A DNA stretch of 64,000 bases from an uncultured Bilophila sp. (GCA_910585945.1 CAJUHZ010000005.1:1-64000); one strand, 5' to 3'; counted from the stretch's first letter, positions 7,033-16,238 are shown. Made by a program: numbers and translations. Notes: generated by a model not told the origin, from the letters alone.

Positions 7033-8544
7033 TCAACTTCTGTCCATGTTGCGTGAGACGACCATCAACGCGCCGAGCATGATCACCACAAGCGCTGTTC
7101 CCATAAGCAACGCGTAATCTTCCATCTGAAGAATCGCGTACAGCAGGGCATACAATGCCACAAGCAAAAGCCCAACTCCCCCACCCTGACGCACGGAACG
7201 CAAGGCCGCTCCTGCATATGCAGAAATCATGCAGATTGTGCATATCGCCGCCGCGGCATATGAAACAGAAAAGGCAGTATGTTCCGCAAGTGAAAGCAGA
7301 ACCAGATAAAATACAACCATTGCCAAACCCACAAGACCATACTGCACAGGATGAAGCCGCGTGCATCGGCTCATCTCAAAAACAATGAATGCGAGGAACG
7401 TCAGACTGATAAACAGAATGCCATACTTCACGGCTCGTTGCACAAGCTGGTAATGCCCTCCGCTTTCAAAGAAATCCAGCCCAACCGAAAAATCCTGTTG
7501 TCTTGAAATTGAAGGCCAGTTGCTGACTGTGCTCAATCCTGGAAAAGGCCGCGCCAATGAAGGAATACTCCAGGAAGCAGTGAATCCACTGTCGGACACC
7601 TCTCGTTCATGCGGGAGAATGTCTCCCTGAAAACTCGGATGTGGCCACGGAGAGGCAAAGGTGATGGAAGTCTGTTCTCCCGTCGGGGTCACCCGAATGC
7701 CGCCGCTTCCGCTGAAGACCAGATGTTGGGAAAAAGTATAGGCTTCCGTAGCGCGCGAAAGCCGCACGGGGACACGAAACCCTGCCTCCAGCCCTGAAAA
7801 GGGCTGAGTGCCCGGTTCGGCCTTGAGTGGCATTGCGTTCCACACGAACGCGCCTGCTTCGCGCACCGCCCCAGGATACTCCAGACCCATGACGACAAAC
7901 GCCTTGGCGTAATCCACAGCGATCAAATTCGGGGCTACTCGTTCCAGGCTTTCCGGCGACGGCAAGACAAAACGTCCCTGCATGGTGACGTCAGCCGTAT
8001 ACACAAGCGAACGATAAATGCCCCTGCGCCGTTCTTCCGGTTGCAATTGGCCTGAAAAAGATACGTCGTCCGGAAGAATAACCAAGTAATCCAGGACAAC
8101 TGTAATGCCGTCTTTCACCTGGTCTCTCTTGCTGAAAGGAACAAGCAGGTACGGTCCGGAAAGCCATTGCATACCTCCGGAAGTACGACTGATATCTCCT
8201 ACAATCTTTTGATATAGACGAGATCTCTCGTATGTTAAATTTTTGACAAATGATAGCGGAATGAGCAAAATAACGATAATGACTCCAACAATGGCAAATC
8301 GAATTGACGAATTTCCCCGAAAAAATAAGTTATATGATTTATTTGTAGATTTATTTATACTGCTTTTATCTGATTGATTGACTTCAAATACTGTCTCACT
8401 AGATTCCCGATCGTTTGATTCACTATTGATAATACCTTTTCTATATGAAATAATGCGTTGAATAATAACCCATACTCCAGTCAAAGCGCATACGACGATA
8501 CCTGCCAGGGCGACTAGACACAGCATAATAAAAAAGCTATCCAT
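7033..8544 (-). CDS. creD: CreD-like inner membrane protein
   Basis: 503-aa polytopic membrane protein of the CreD family (cell-envelope stress, associated in enterobacteria with CreBC). Visible features are an N-terminal transmembrane helix, a hydrophilic Ser/Asn-rich linker, a second helix at about residues 82-100, and a large periplasmic domain (FSGQLQPEERRRGIYRSLVY and WSIPSLARPF are typical family stretches). Five or six closely packed C-terminal helices follow. The start is supported by GGAGG upstream. No creBC genes are nearby, so the regulatory link known in E. coli cannot be assumed. Confidence 0.85.
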   Translation of the reverse strand: MDSFFIMLCLVALAGIVVCALTGVWVIIQRIISYRKGIINSESNDRESSETVFEVNQSDKSSINKSTNKSYNLFFRGNSSIRFAIVGVIIVILLIPLSFVKNLTYERSRLYQKIVGDISRTSGGMQWLSGPYLLVPFSKRDQVKDGITVVLDYLVILPDDVSFSGQLQPEERRRGIYRSLVYTADVTMQGRFVLPSPESLERVAPNLIAVDYAKAFVVMGLEYPGAVREAGAFVWNAMPLKAEPGTQPFSGLEAGFRVPVRLSRATEAYTFSQHLVFSGSGGIRVTPTGEQTSITFASPWPHPSFQGDILPHEREVSDSGFTASWSIPSLARPFPGLSTVSNWPSISRQQDFSVGLDFFESGGHYQLVQRAVKYGILFISLTFLAFIVFEMSRCTRLHPVQYGLVGLAMVVFYLVLLSLAEHTAFSVSYAAAAICTICMISAYAGAALRSVRQGGGVGLLLVALYALLYAILQMEDYALLMGTALVVIMLGALMVVSRNMDRS

Positions 8545-8712
8545 TCTTGATTACACCTCCAAAAGCTATAAGAAGTTATTTTACCAATATCTCTACAGAG
8601 AGATGGCAAAACAAGACAAATCTGTGATATACTTGGCAAGACTCAATGGACGCCGTCATGCTACATGACAACATTTATAGCATTACGCTTGAAAAACAGG
8701 AGAGTATCCCTC

Positions 8713-9441
8713 ATGAGTCATACTGCACCGAATGGATCAGATCCAACTTTCGCACAAAAGGTTATTGACTTCAACACAAATCTCCTTTTTGACGCGCCCC
8801 TGCCGCCCGGCATCTCCGTCATGAACCCTTTTCGTGAAAACGCCTGCGCCATACCCGCATCAACGGCGTTTTACCGCAAATATTACGACGATCACCGTTT
8901 GCGCCGTATCATCCTGGGCATCAACCCGGGCCGCTTCGGGGCTGGCCTCACAGGCATTCCTTTCACCGATCCCAAACGGCTGGCGGAGTGTTGCCAGATC
9001 CATATAGCCGACTGTCCATCCGCACACGAACCCTCAAGTGTCTTTGTATATGAGGTTATTGCGGCTCTGGGCGGAGAAACAGCCTTTTACCGTGACTGGT
9101 ATATCAATTCCATTTGCCCCCTGGGCTTTACGAGCAATGGAAAAAATGGCCGCCAGAAAAATTTCAACTATTACGATCACCCCGACCTGCAACGCGCCGC
9201 GTTGCCTTTCATGCTCGAATCATTGCAACGGCAACTCGCCTTTGGCATCAGGCGCGACGCATGTTTCTGTTTCGGAATGGGAAAAAATGCGGTATTCATT
9301 GAAAAACTGAATGATAGATACGGATTTTTCGAAAAAATTGTGCCCCTGGAGCATCCCCGCTACATTGCACAGTACAAGTGGAAAGAGCGTCGAGAATATA
9401 TCAATAAATATATATCCCTGTTTGGAATGTACAGTTCATGA
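8713..9441 (+). CDS. SMUG2-like uracil-DNA glycosylase family protein (DUF4918)
   Basis: 242-aa protein with the uracil-DNA-glycosylase superfamily nucleotide motif LGINPGRFGAG at about residues 68-78 (GINPG 69-73), followed by TGIPFTDPKRL, and a C-terminal HPRYIAQYKW-type segment. These fit the SMUG2 / DUF4918 branch, which removes uracil or related damaged bases from DNA. ATG 8713 is preceded by AGGAGA; the in-frame ATG farther upstream (8665) has no such site. It stands alone between divergent creD and the BON lipoprotein. Substrate preference cannot be read from sequence. Confidence 0.8.
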   Translation: MSHTAPNGSDPTFAQKVIDFNTNLLFDAPLPPGISVMNPFRENACAIPASTAFYRKYYDDHRLRRIILGINPGRFGAGLTGIPFTDPKRLAECCQIHIADCPSAHEPSSVFVYEVIAALGGETAFYRDWYINSICPLGFTSNGKNGRQKNFNYYDHPDLQRAALPFMLESLQRQLAFGIRRDACFCFGMGKNAVFIEKLNDRYGFFEKIVPLEHPRYIAQYKWKERREYINKYISLFGMYSS

Positions 9442-9734
9442 CGAGCGCCCCGCTTCATAGAGGTTCAAAGAGACCTCTCCAGCTTATTCCTTCCCTCGGG
9501 GGGATCCATGAGAACTCACTTTCCAAAAAAGATGAGTTTGAGTCCGTTCACGGCGGACCACCGACGCTCCTGCCGCACGGGTTGTTCACAGCGGTTTGCA
9601 AGGCGTTGCAAAGAAGCGTAGAACTCATTTCATCCCGGCCAGAAAGTCAGGTATTGAAAAAATCCCCCTGATTACCAACAGCCAGGAGCAGCCACATGGT
9701 GAAACAAACGTATTTTCCCAGGAGGCAGTATTTC

Positions 9735-10310
9735 ATGAAAAATAATCCTGACTGCCGGCCTTTCCTGCCCCGCCCTCTCTCCGGCTCGCGCGCCTTGTGC
9801 GCATCTCTAGGGATCATCGGGGCGCTGCTGCTTTCCGCCTGTACGCTTCCCTATGGAATCTATACGGATGAACGAGATGTTTCAACTCAGGCGAGCGACA
9901 AAAGCGTGGCTACCGATATCAAAACTCGCCTGATGGGACAGAAACTTTCTGAAGGCTGGGCTGTATCCGTGTACTGTTTTCAGGGCAATGTGTACCTTGT
10001 GGGAGAAATACCGGAGGCGCAACGAGAGTGGGCGGTCAACCTCGCCAAACGTACCGAAGGAGTCCGCAGTGTTGTCCCCCACTGGTTTGACGGACCTTCC
10101 CTTGATGGCGATACTCTTGCCTCAGTCAGACTGAGCGCCAATCTGATTAGCGCGCCGAATCTCAACTCCACGCAAATCCACAGTGAAGTTCATGCGGGCG
10201 AGGCTGTCCTGCTTGGCGTCGTTTCCGATCAGGGGGTGGTCAACCGGGCCGTCCGCACAGCGAAAAACACTCCCGGAATTGTCAAAGTCACTTCGTATCT
10301 GCTGTACTGA
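9735..10310 (+). CDS. BON-domain outer-membrane lipoprotein
   Basis: 191-aa lipoprotein. The signal peptide ends in the lipobox LLLSAC, so the mature protein starts at that Cys and is lipid-anchored. Two BON repeats follow, each with the beta-strand pattern around GNVYLVGEI and EAVLLGVV; BON domains in the OsmY/DolP family bind membranes and help maintain the envelope. Start chosen at 9735 because AGGAGG lies 9 nt upstream. The 293 bp before it show no convincing gene. It converges on the acetyltransferase gene. Confidence 0.85.
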   Translation: MKNNPDCRPFLPRPLSGSRALCASLGIIGALLLSACTLPYGIYTDERDVSTQASDKSVATDIKTRLMGQKLSEGWAVSVYCFQGNVYLVGEIPEAQREWAVNLAKRTEGVRSVVPHWFDGPSLDGDTLASVRLSANLISAPNLNSTQIHSEVHAGEAVLLGVVSDQGVVNRAVRTAKNTPGIVKVTSYLLY

Positions 10311-10374
10311 CAGAGAATCGGGGCAAATACGACGCCTGATGCCCATCGACTGCGTGGGGGGGACAGACGCCGCT

Positions 10375-11154
10375 TTATTGCTGGCGCGCCTTGTGCTCAA
10401 GATGCTTCCTGATTGCAGGAAGGGTGACCGCTGTCGGAGAATACTTCCGCAACTCCGCCTTGGCGATCCTTTCCTCCAGCCCATCAAGAAATTTTCCGAT
10501 ATCGGCCGGATCAAGGCCATGAAAATCCGTAAAACGGTATTGCCACCATTGCAATTTTTCCAAACGCTCCGCTGTCTTGCCGTCAAAGCGCGGACGTATC
10601 AACCGTGCAGGAACGCCGCCTACAATGGAGTAAGGTTCCACATTCCCCGTCACTACGGCTCCAGCGGCGACCACTGCGCCGTTGCCGATGCGTATGCCCT
10701 TTTTCAACTGCACGTTCTGCCCGATCCAGACGTCATTGCCAATACGGATCGGCATTCGGCCTCTGTCATCGTACTCCCTGAGGCGGTACAGATCCCCTGC
10801 TGAAGAATCTTCAATTGCCTCCCTGAAAATGGGGGCTGCGTCAGGATTATAAGAAAAAGGAGATGTGGAAATCCAGCCGACAGGATGCTCGGAGTTAAAG
10901 GCTGTCACCGCATTGGAGATGGAACAGTAACGCCCCACTTCTGTTTCCAGAGGCAACGTCGACTGGGAATAGGAAAAGGCTCCCATAGACCACAACCTTC
11001 CCCCTGTAATAAACATGCTGTAAGGCTCAATCCGTATGGAGAGAGGAAATTCCAGCAAGGCTGCATCTTCTTTCCCCGGAGAACCACGCCAGACAAAAGA
11101 GATGCGCCTCTGTGCAAAAAGATCCTTAACCAAGCTGTATTGCAATGACAGCAT
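10375..11154 (-). CDS. hexapeptide-repeat acetyltransferase (CatB/XAT type)
   Basis: 259-aa acyltransferase of the left-handed beta-helix family. The hexapeptide repeats are clear at about residues 135-190 (IRIGNDVWIGQNVQLKKG, then GAVVAAGAVV and the family-typical VGGVPARLIRPRF). An N-terminal extension holds YCSISNAV and an FNSEHP stretch like that of xenobiotic acetyltransferases. Such enzymes use acetyl-CoA to acetylate sugars or small hydroxyl compounds. The substrate is not evident and no surface polysaccharide cluster is adjacent. It is probably monocistronic. Confidence 0.82.
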   Translation of the reverse strand: MLSLQYSLVKDLFAQRRISFVWRGSPGKEDAALLEFPLSIRIEPYSMFITGGRLWSMGAFSYSQSTLPLETEVGRYCSISNAVTAFNSEHPVGWISTSPFSYNPDAAPIFREAIEDSSAGDLYRLREYDDRGRMPIRIGNDVWIGQNVQLKKGIRIGNGAVVAAGAVVTGNVEPYSIVGGVPARLIRPRFDGKTAERLEKLQWWQYRFTDFHGLDPADIGKFLDGLEERIAKAELRKYSPTAVTLPAIRKHLEHKARQQ

Positions 11155-11206
11155 GTGTCAGATTCCCTGTCAAAGCCTCTTTAATTGGGATTCATTACAT
11201 GGTGAC

Positions 11207-11243
11207 TAAAAGTCATTTCATAGTTCCCATGAAATGACTTCTA
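11207..11243. repeat. hairpin repeat family H, copy 2
   Basis: Arms at 11207-11220 and 11230-11243 pair over 14 bp with one mismatch; the spacer is 9 bp. The stem matches copy 1 at 65-103 (core AAGTCATTTCA) but the spacer sequence is different, which points to selection on the stem. Confidence 0.7.
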
Positions 11244-11279
11244 ATGCATACGGTAGTCTGGCGCGGCGCGAAGAGCGCT

Positions 11280-11348
11280 GTGAATGAGCCACAAAACACA
11301 TTTTTTGGCAAATAAATGTACCCTTATAGGGCTTATGATCGATAAATG
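11280..11348 (+). repeat. dispersed leader repeat L, copy B
   Basis: Starts GTGAATGAGCC, keeps the central TTTTTTGGCAAAT block, and has a different small stem (CCCT/AGGG at 11321-11331) in the place of the copy A palindrome, followed by GATAAATG. Similarity to copy A also extends about 30 bp upstream (GTC-GGCGCGG-GCGAA-AGC). Confidence 0.6.
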
Positions 11349-11453
11349 ATATAAGCATTGATATCGAAAAGTTGTATTTTCAAATTCGGCTCCCAAATGG
11401 AAAAGCGTTGGCCGCCATAGATAGAGAACCAAAGTTATAACTGCGCCCAGCGC

Positions 11454-11960
11454 CTATGTCTCACTCCCCAAAAGACGGGAAAGAGTACTCAAACTGCCGT
11501 TCGGCAACATATAAAATGTCTTTTTGTGCTTTTTGGCCAGTTCCTTGACCTTGAGGCACGCGCCATGGCTGTTGCAGTTTACAGGGCAGAGGATGATATC
11601 CGCACGGCACAAACTTCGCTTCAGGCTGTCAATTCCATTTCTCAAGTGGCCGCTGTGATAGTCAAGCTCTCCGCCGCGACCCTCAATAAGGGTACGATAG
11701 AGCGCCTCCATCCGCTCCACACCGCCGACGATAAGCACACGCTTGCGGCAAAGCTCAAAGGCAGGGCACCGCTCATCACAAGAGCCGTCCCCACAGCAGC
11801 CGGCCGTGGCGCAGGGAGCAGCGAGACATGCTTCATCTTCCCAGGCAGGGGAGGTTTTTTTCCATTTGCCTGCCTGCCATGCAACAGATTCACTCTTTTT
11901 CCGGGTGGAAGGGATCAAAACGGACGTGCCGGAATGACTGCTCTTTTTGTTCTCGCGCAT
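11454..11960 (-). CDS. DUF2325 family protein with Cys-rich N-terminal half
   Basis: 168-aa protein. The C-terminal half is a DUF2325 domain (RVLIVGGVERMEALYRTLIE, then DYHSGH and DIILCPVNCNSHGAC), a family of unknown biochemical role found in anaerobes and sometimes near metal-transport genes. The N-terminal half is basic and then Cys-rich (spaced Cys at about residues 45-72), suggesting metal or cluster binding. ATG 11960 has AAGGAG 7 nt upstream. Its start codon lies inside one arm of a 17-bp inverted repeat whose other arm is 92 bp upstream, so its expression may be switched by DNA inversion. Confidence 0.75.
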   Translation of the reverse strand: MRENKKSSHSGTSVLIPSTRKKSESVAWQAGKWKKTSPAWEDEACLAAPCATAGCCGDGSCDERCPAFELCRKRVLIVGGVERMEALYRTLIEGRGGELDYHSGHLRNGIDSLKRSLCRADIILCPVNCNSHGACLKVKELAKKHKKTFYMLPNGSLSTLSRLLGSET

Positions 11961-11995
11961 GGTTGTTCTCCTTGCTCGGCATACACCTTAACACC

Positions 11996-12028
11996 CTCTC
12001 AACAAGGCTACCTTTCCCTAGTTGAGAG
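11996..12028. other. stem-loop inside the candidate invertible segment
   Basis: CTCTCAAC (11996-12003) and GTTGAGAG (12021-12028) form a perfect 8-bp stem in the DUF2325 leader, with AAGG/CCTT pairing possible inside. It could be an attenuator or a recombinase or protein site. Confidence 0.4.
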
Positions 12029-12041
12029 AGATTGTCAAGAT

Positions 12042-12062
12042 TATTGATACCAAATTTCAATA
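12042..12062. promoter_or_regulatory. possible operator upstream of the DUF2325 gene
   Basis: TATTGA and TCAATA form a perfect inverted repeat separated by 9 bp, overlapping the proposed -10/-35 spacer. A dimeric regulator could bind here. It does not match FNR spacing, and no Fur-box is evident. Confidence 0.3.
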
Positions 12063-12106
12063 GAACAACCATGCGCGAACCGACCAGGCTCACCCTTCCA
12101 CAACCC

Positions 12107-13006
12107 CTACCTCATCGCCCACTCAAGAATGGCCTTCTGCACATGCATCCGATTTTCCGCTTCATCCCAGACAATGGAAGCGGGGCTTTCCATCACCTCA
12201 TCCGTGACTTCCTCTCCACGATGAGCGGGCAGGCAATGGAGAAATTTGGCTTCGGGCGCGGCCAGAGCCATGAGGGCGCTGTCCACGCAGTACCCCTTGA
12301 AGGCTTCTTCGCGTTTCTTTTGTTCGCTTTCCTGCCCCATGGAAGCCCAAACGTCGGTGTACACATAATTGACGCCCGCAACGGCTTCGGCCGGATCGCG
12401 GACAATGGTGAACCTGCCGCCTTTCTCCCTTGCGGCTTCAAGGACAGCCGGGTCAGGATCATACCCTTCCGGAATGGCAAGCATAAGTTCAAACGGGAAG
12501 TAGGCGGTCGCCTCGATCCAGGATGCAGCCATGTTGTTCCCGTCCCCGATCCACGCTACACGCACCTTGGACAAGTCTGGCGTGCGCTCATAAATGGTCA
12601 GGATATCGGCCAGAACCTGGCAGGGATGCCCCTGATCGGTCAGGGCGTTGATCACCGGGATGGAACCGTAACGCGCCAGTTCGTCCAGTTTTTCCTGACC
12701 AAACGTCCGCACGATCATGCAGTCAACATACCGTGAAAGCACACGTGCCGTGTCACGCAGAGGTTCGGAACGCCCGAGCTGACTTTCCACCGGCGTCATG
12801 AAGATCGTAGTGCCGCCAAGCTGGCGAACCGCAAGTTCAAAAGAAAACCGTGTACGGGTGGACGCTTTTTCAAAAATCAGGGCCGCGACCTTGCCGGACA
12901 TGCAGTCCCCGCGAAAACGGGTATCCTTCATTTCCTTCGCCCGTTTGATCAAGGCATGGGCGCCTTCTTTTCCCAAATCACCGATGAACATGAAATGCTG
13001 TGCCAT
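12107..13006 (-). CDS. argF: ornithine carbamoyltransferase
   Basis: Condenses ornithine with carbamoyl phosphate to citrulline in arginine synthesis (cytoplasm). The 299-aa protein carries the carbamoyl-phosphate motif STRTRFSFE, the HPCQVLAD motif, and the ornithine loop HCLPAHRGEEV near the C terminus. ATG 13006 is preceded by GAGAGGGAAG; a longer in-frame start at 13036 (MKELQ...) lies in the repeat-like leader and is less likely. No other arg genes are adjacent. A weak copy of leader repeat L lies just upstream. Confidence 0.96.
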   Translation of the reverse strand: MAQHFMFIGDLGKEGAHALIKRAKEMKDTRFRGDCMSGKVAALIFEKASTRTRFSFELAVRQLGGTTIFMTPVESQLGRSEPLRDTARVLSRYVDCMIVRTFGQEKLDELARYGSIPVINALTDQGHPCQVLADILTIYERTPDLSKVRVAWIGDGNNMAASWIEATAYFPFELMLAIPEGYDPDPAVLEAAREKGGRFTIVRDPAEAVAGVNYVYTDVWASMGQESEQKKREEAFKGYCVDSALMALAAPEAKFLHCLPAHRGEEVTDEVMESPASIVWDEAENRMHVQKAILEWAMR

Positions 13007-13031
13007 ACTGACTTCCCTCTCCTGCAACTCT

Positions 13032-13111
13032 TTCATAATTCGGTTTGGGCCGAATTACGGGAATTCTTCTGCCGTTACGAACATCTCAAAGCGGCGTTTC
13101 CGTCGCTTCAC
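13032..13111 (-). repeat. leader repeat L, weak copy E (before argF)
   Basis: On the minus strand it starts GTGAAGCGACGGAAAC and ends with a perfect stem AATTCGG / CCGAATT (13037-13056) followed by ATGAAAG, the same order as copies A, C and D but with a longer divergent middle. Its membership in the family is less certain than that of the others. Confidence 0.4.
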
Positions 13112-13181
13112 GGAAAAACCGCGAATCGCACGGTAAGGTGCCGCATAGCCTGTTCCCCACATCCTGAACAAAACGTGAAAA

Positions 13182-13234
13182 GCTCCCGCTCGGAATACAG
13201 GAAGGCGCGCCGAAGCGAAATTCCGAACGGGAGC
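13182..13234 (-). terminator. terminator of the dcw cluster after ftsZ
   Basis: Arms at 13182-13196 and 13220-13234 pair over 15 bp with one mismatch. On the minus strand the stem is followed by TTTTCACGTTTTG. It lies 41 bp beyond the ftsZ stop, so it closes the division cluster. Confidence 0.65.
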
Positions 13235-13275
13235 GACACCGCCCTGCCCGGCCGAAGGCGCGGGCGATGCGGAAT

Positions 13276-14610
13276 TCAGTTTGCCTGCTTGCGGATGAAG
13301 GTCGGCAATTCGATTTCTTCCTCATCAAAAATAAAATCTTCACGCCCCGGCGCGTGGCTGGCCTGCCGCGCGAGCTGATCCCGAACATATGTGGGCGTGT
13401 GCAAGTCAACTTCGGAAAGATTGCCGATAGCGCGCGGCGTACGAAAACGCGGGCGCTCCTCACCCCGTCCCTCTCCGCCGATCGAGGGAGCAACGCCAGA
13501 AGCAACCGGACCGGAAACCGGAGCGCAGGCGCGTTGCGTGCGGAAGGAAGTCACATTGGCGGTCTGCCCCCCCTGCCCCGCGCCCTGGCTGGCCGATCCG
13601 GCCTTGGAGGAAGAAGCGGCAAAGCCGTTCCCGAGATTGCTCGTTCTGCCTTCGATGCCCGTTGCAATGACTGTCACGCGGATTTCGTCCCCCGCGCCCT
13701 CATCAAAGGCCGTGCCGATGATGATGTTCGTGTCGCTGCCCGCGCCTTCCGCCGCTTCATGGATGTAGTTGGCGGCGTCGCTGTATTCGTCGATCCCCAG
13801 ATCGGCGGTCGCCGTAATGTTGATGAGCACCGCCTTGGCCCCGGCGATGGATACATCTTCCAGAAGGGGGCTTGTAATGGCCCGGCGGGCGGCCTCGATA
13901 GCGCGCCCCTCCCCGGAGGCTACCCCGGCTCCCATCATGGCCAGGCCGGAAACGCTCATCACCGTGCGCACGTCCGCAAAGTCCACATTGATGTAACCGG
14001 GGACAGTGATAAGATCGGAAATGCCGCGCACCGCGCTGTACAGCACATCATCCGCCCGCTTGAGCATTTCATTGAGCTTGGCGTTCTTTGGCGCAATGGT
14101 CAGCAGCCGATCATTGGGAATGGTGATCAGGCTGTCCACATGATCACGCAACTCCTCAATGCCCTGCTCCGCCGACCTCGCGCGCTTGTTGCCTTCAAAG
14201 ATAAAGGGCTTGGTCACGATGCCCACGGTCAGCGCGCCCATTTCCTTGGCCGCCTGAGCCACAATGGGAGCCGCTCCGGTTCCGGTGCCGCCGCCCATGC
14301 CGGCGGTTACAAAAACCATGTCCGCCTCGCCAATAGCGTCCTTGATGGCGCTGATGCTTTCCAAGGCGGCGTCGCGCCCCACCGCGGGATCGGCTCCTGC
14401 CCCCAGGCCCTTGGTCAGCTTTTCACCAATCTGCAGCTTGCATTCCGCCTTGGAGCGAAGCAGAGCCTGAGCATCCGTATTCGCGCAAATGAAGGCCACG
14501 CCGCGAAGCCCCGCTTCGATCATGTTCTGCACGGCGTTGCTGCCGCCTCCGCCCACGCCGATGACTTTTATTTTAGCCGGGGGGATGATTGCATCATATT
14601 CCATTTCCAT
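13276..14610 (-). CDS. ftsZ: cell division protein FtsZ
   Basis: Tubulin-like GTPase that forms the division ring. The 444-aa protein shows the N-terminal nucleotide-binding segment [13 protein letters not shown], the tubulin signature [10 protein letters not shown], the T7-like region and a long Pro/Arg-rich linker. It ends in a short C-terminal peptide ([14 protein letters not shown]) that fits the conserved tail binding FtsA/ZipA-type partners. Start at 14610 chosen because AAGGAAGG lies upstream; two ATG codons lie two codons apart. ftsA is 41 bp upstream and a terminator follows. Confidence 0.97.
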   Translation of the reverse strand: MEMEYDAIIPPAKIKVIGVGGGGSNAVQNMIEAGLRGVAFICANTDAQALLRSKAECKLQIGEKLTKGLGAGADPAVGRDAALESISAIKDAIGEADMVFVTAGMGGGTGTGAAPIVAQAAKEMGALTVGIVTKPFIFEGNKRARSAEQGIEELRDHVDSLITIPNDRLLTIAPKNAKLNEMLKRADDVLYSAVRGISDLITVPGYINVDFADVRTVMSVSGLAMMGAGVASGEGRAIEAARRAITSPLLEDVSIAGAKAVLINITATADLGIDEYSDAANYIHEAAEGAGSDTNIIIGTAFDEGAGDEIRVTVIATGIEGRTSNLGNGFAASSSKAGSASQGAGQGGQTANVTSFRTQRACAPVSGPVASGVAPSIGGEGRGEERPRFRTPRAIGNLSEVDLHTPTYVRDQLARQASHAPGREDFIFDEEEIELPTFIRKQAN

Positions 14611-14651
14611 TGCCTTCCTTCTCAAAAGAAACGGTGCCTTCTCGCACAGTG

Positions 14652-15884
14652 TTACGAAATATCAGAAAACCATTTTTTCATGCGCGACAGAATGGAATTG
14701 AACGCGTTCCCGTCGCTTCTGATCCGGAACCTCTGCTCCATGCCTTCCTTTTCAGCACCAAAGCGGAGCAATCCCATTGCCGTGGCGAACTTGGGGCTGT
14801 TCACCATATCTTTCAGTCCGCCCACGTTACGAGGATACCCTATCCGTGTGGGCAAGTTAAAGATCTGCTCGCCAAGCTCCTGACAGCCCTGAATGAGGGC
14901 TGTTCCGCCCGTGAGAACGACGCCCGCGCCGATCATCGTCTTGAACCCGGATCGCACCAGTTCCTGATCAATGAGCGTAAGAATCTCCTCCATTCGCGGC
15001 TCACAGATTTCAGCCAGAACCTGTCTTGAAAGACGCCGGGGTTCACGCCCGCCAACGCTCGGCACCTCAATATACTCGTCGGAGCGAACCATTTCGGCAA
15101 TGGCGGCCCCGTGCTTCACCTTGATTTTTTCCGCCGCGGCCATAGGCGTGCGCAAGCCAAACGCGATGTCGTTGGTCAGGTTTTGCCCGCCCAACGCCAT
15201 CACGCCCGTATATTTGATGGAATCGTTGGCGAACACGGCGATATCGCATGTGCCTCCGCCGAGATCCACCAAAGCCACGCCGATCTCCCGCTCCTCCTCG
15301 GTAAGCACGGCCTTTGCCGAGGCCAGGGATTCCAGCACAATGTCCGACACGTCCAGTCCGCTCTTATGGCAGGAACGCACAATGTTCTGGGCTGAAGTCA
15401 CCGCTCCGGTCACAATATGCACCTTGACCTCAAGGCGCACCCCGGCCATGCCGAGCGGATCGGCGATGCCCCGCTGGTCATCGACGATGTATTCCTGGGG
15501 CAGAATATGAATCACTTCCCGATCCAGAGGGATGGCCACGGCCTTGGCCGCATCCAGCGCCCGCTCAATGTCGCGCTGGGAAACTTCGCCCCCCTTCACG
15601 GCAATGACGCCATGACTGTTGAACCCCTTGATATGGCTTCCGGCGATGCCCGCATAGACGGAGCGAATCTCGCAGCCAGCCATCAGCTCGGCCTCTTCAA
15701 GCGCCTTTTTGATGGACTGAACCGTCTGCTCGATATTGACGACAACCCCTTTGCGCAGTCCCGTGGACGGGCTTGTCCCTATACCGACGACGTCCATCGC
15801 CCCGTTGTCGTTGGGTTCGCCCACGACAGCGCAAATTTTGGTTGTGCCGATATCAAGACCGACAATGAGTTCGGATCTGGTCAT
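14652..15884 (-). CDS. ftsA: cell division protein FtsA
   Basis: Actin-like ATPase that tethers FtsZ to the membrane. The 410-aa protein begins with the phosphate-1 motif [16 protein letters not shown], has the [10 protein letters not shown] 1C-domain region and the DLGGGTCD phosphate-2 motif, and ends with an amphipathic basic segment ([11 protein letters not shown]) suited to membrane binding. AAGGAG lies before the ATG. It is separated from ftsQ by a 354-bp gap, unusual in a dcw cluster, so ftsAZ may have their own promoter. Confidence 0.97.
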   Translation of the reverse strand: MTRSELIVGLDIGTTKICAVVGEPNDNGAMDVVGIGTSPSTGLRKGVVVNIEQTVQSIKKALEEAELMAGCEIRSVYAGIAGSHIKGFNSHGVIAVKGGEVSQRDIERALDAAKAVAIPLDREVIHILPQEYIVDDQRGIADPLGMAGVRLEVKVHIVTGAVTSAQNIVRSCHKSGLDVSDIVLESLASAKAVLTEEEREIGVALVDLGGGTCDIAVFANDSIKYTGVMALGGQNLTNDIAFGLRTPMAAAEKIKVKHGAAIAEMVRSDEYIEVPSVGGREPRRLSRQVLAEICEPRMEEILTLIDQELVRSGFKTMIGAGVVLTGGTALIQGCQELGEQIFNLPTRIGYPRNVGGLKDMVNSPKFATAMGLLRFGAEKEGMEQRFRIRSDGNAFNSILSRMKKWFSDIS

Positions 15885-16238
15885 GCGTTTCTCCTTGGCC
15901 CCAATCTCCCGCGTGGCGCGTGAGGCTCTGCTCTCCGCTCAATGAATGATCTGTCGGCTATCCCGACATGTGCCCGTCACGGCAGTCGCCCCACAAAGGC
16001 CCCCGACATGAACAACTCTTTCATGCGGCATAACGCGCCCGACTCCGTCTAGCTGCATCATATTTTTACAAAAAAGTCTAGACTTTTTTTTATAAAGTTC
16101 TGATGTTCAGCATCATCACGGCTCACTTCTCTCATGCCCTCCGCCCCGAACGCATTCCTTCGCGGGAAAACAAAACTGCAGCATTTTCAGAAAATCGCTC
16201 CATGTTCTTTCGGAAAGACAGGAACTTGCGTCGCGTGT
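15885..16238. other. ftsQ-ftsA intergenic gap
   Basis: 354 bp with no supported gene in a cluster whose other genes mostly overlap or nearly touch. It contains an AT-rich island at about 16060-16100 centred on a perfect 20-bp palindrome. Open frames here are short and have no ribosome site. It is likely the site of ftsQ transcript termination and/or ftsAZ promotion. Confidence 0.55.
16070..16089. promoter_or_regulatory. 20-bp palindrome in the ftsQ-ftsA gap
   Basis: AAAAAAGTCTAGACTTTTTT is perfectly self-complementary, centred between 16079 and 16080, with further T residues to 16091. It could be a bidirectional terminator stem or a dimer operator. TATGAT lies just downstream on the minus strand as a possible -10 for ftsA. 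Confidence 0.45.

Larger units (their letters stand above)
11155..11453. other. repeat-bearing intergenic region
   Basis: 299 bp without a supported gene. It holds hairpin repeat H copy 2 (11207-11243) followed at once by leader repeat L copy B (11280-11348). Copy B does not precede a gene on its own strand, unlike the other copies. Confidence 0.6.
11953..12078. promoter_or_regulatory. candidate invertible promoter bounded by 17-bp inverted repeats
   Basis: TCGCGCATGGTTGTTCT at 11953-11969 recurs as its exact reverse complement at 12062-12078, with 92 bp between. On the minus strand TTGTTC (12068-12063, inside the right arm) and AATAAT (12045-12040) are 17 bp apart and could drive the DUF2325 gene. 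The Shine-Dalgarno AAGGAG lies mostly inside the segment, while the ATG lies in the left arm. Inversion would turn the promoter toward argF and remove the ribosome site from the DUF2325 gene. No recombinase is in the window. Confidence 0.5.

Noticed and set aside
9438..9671. 77-codon frame whose ATG overlaps the glycosylase stop (ATGA)
   Set aside because: Coupling is possible, but the product has no domain, no signal and mixed composition, and no continuing operon supports it.
12071..12736. Frame opening at the right arm of the 17-bp inverted repeat, antisense to argF
   Set aside because: It reads through the complement of argF and lacks a protein family. Only its start codon, shared through the repeat, is of note; an antisense RNA after inversion is more plausible than a protein.
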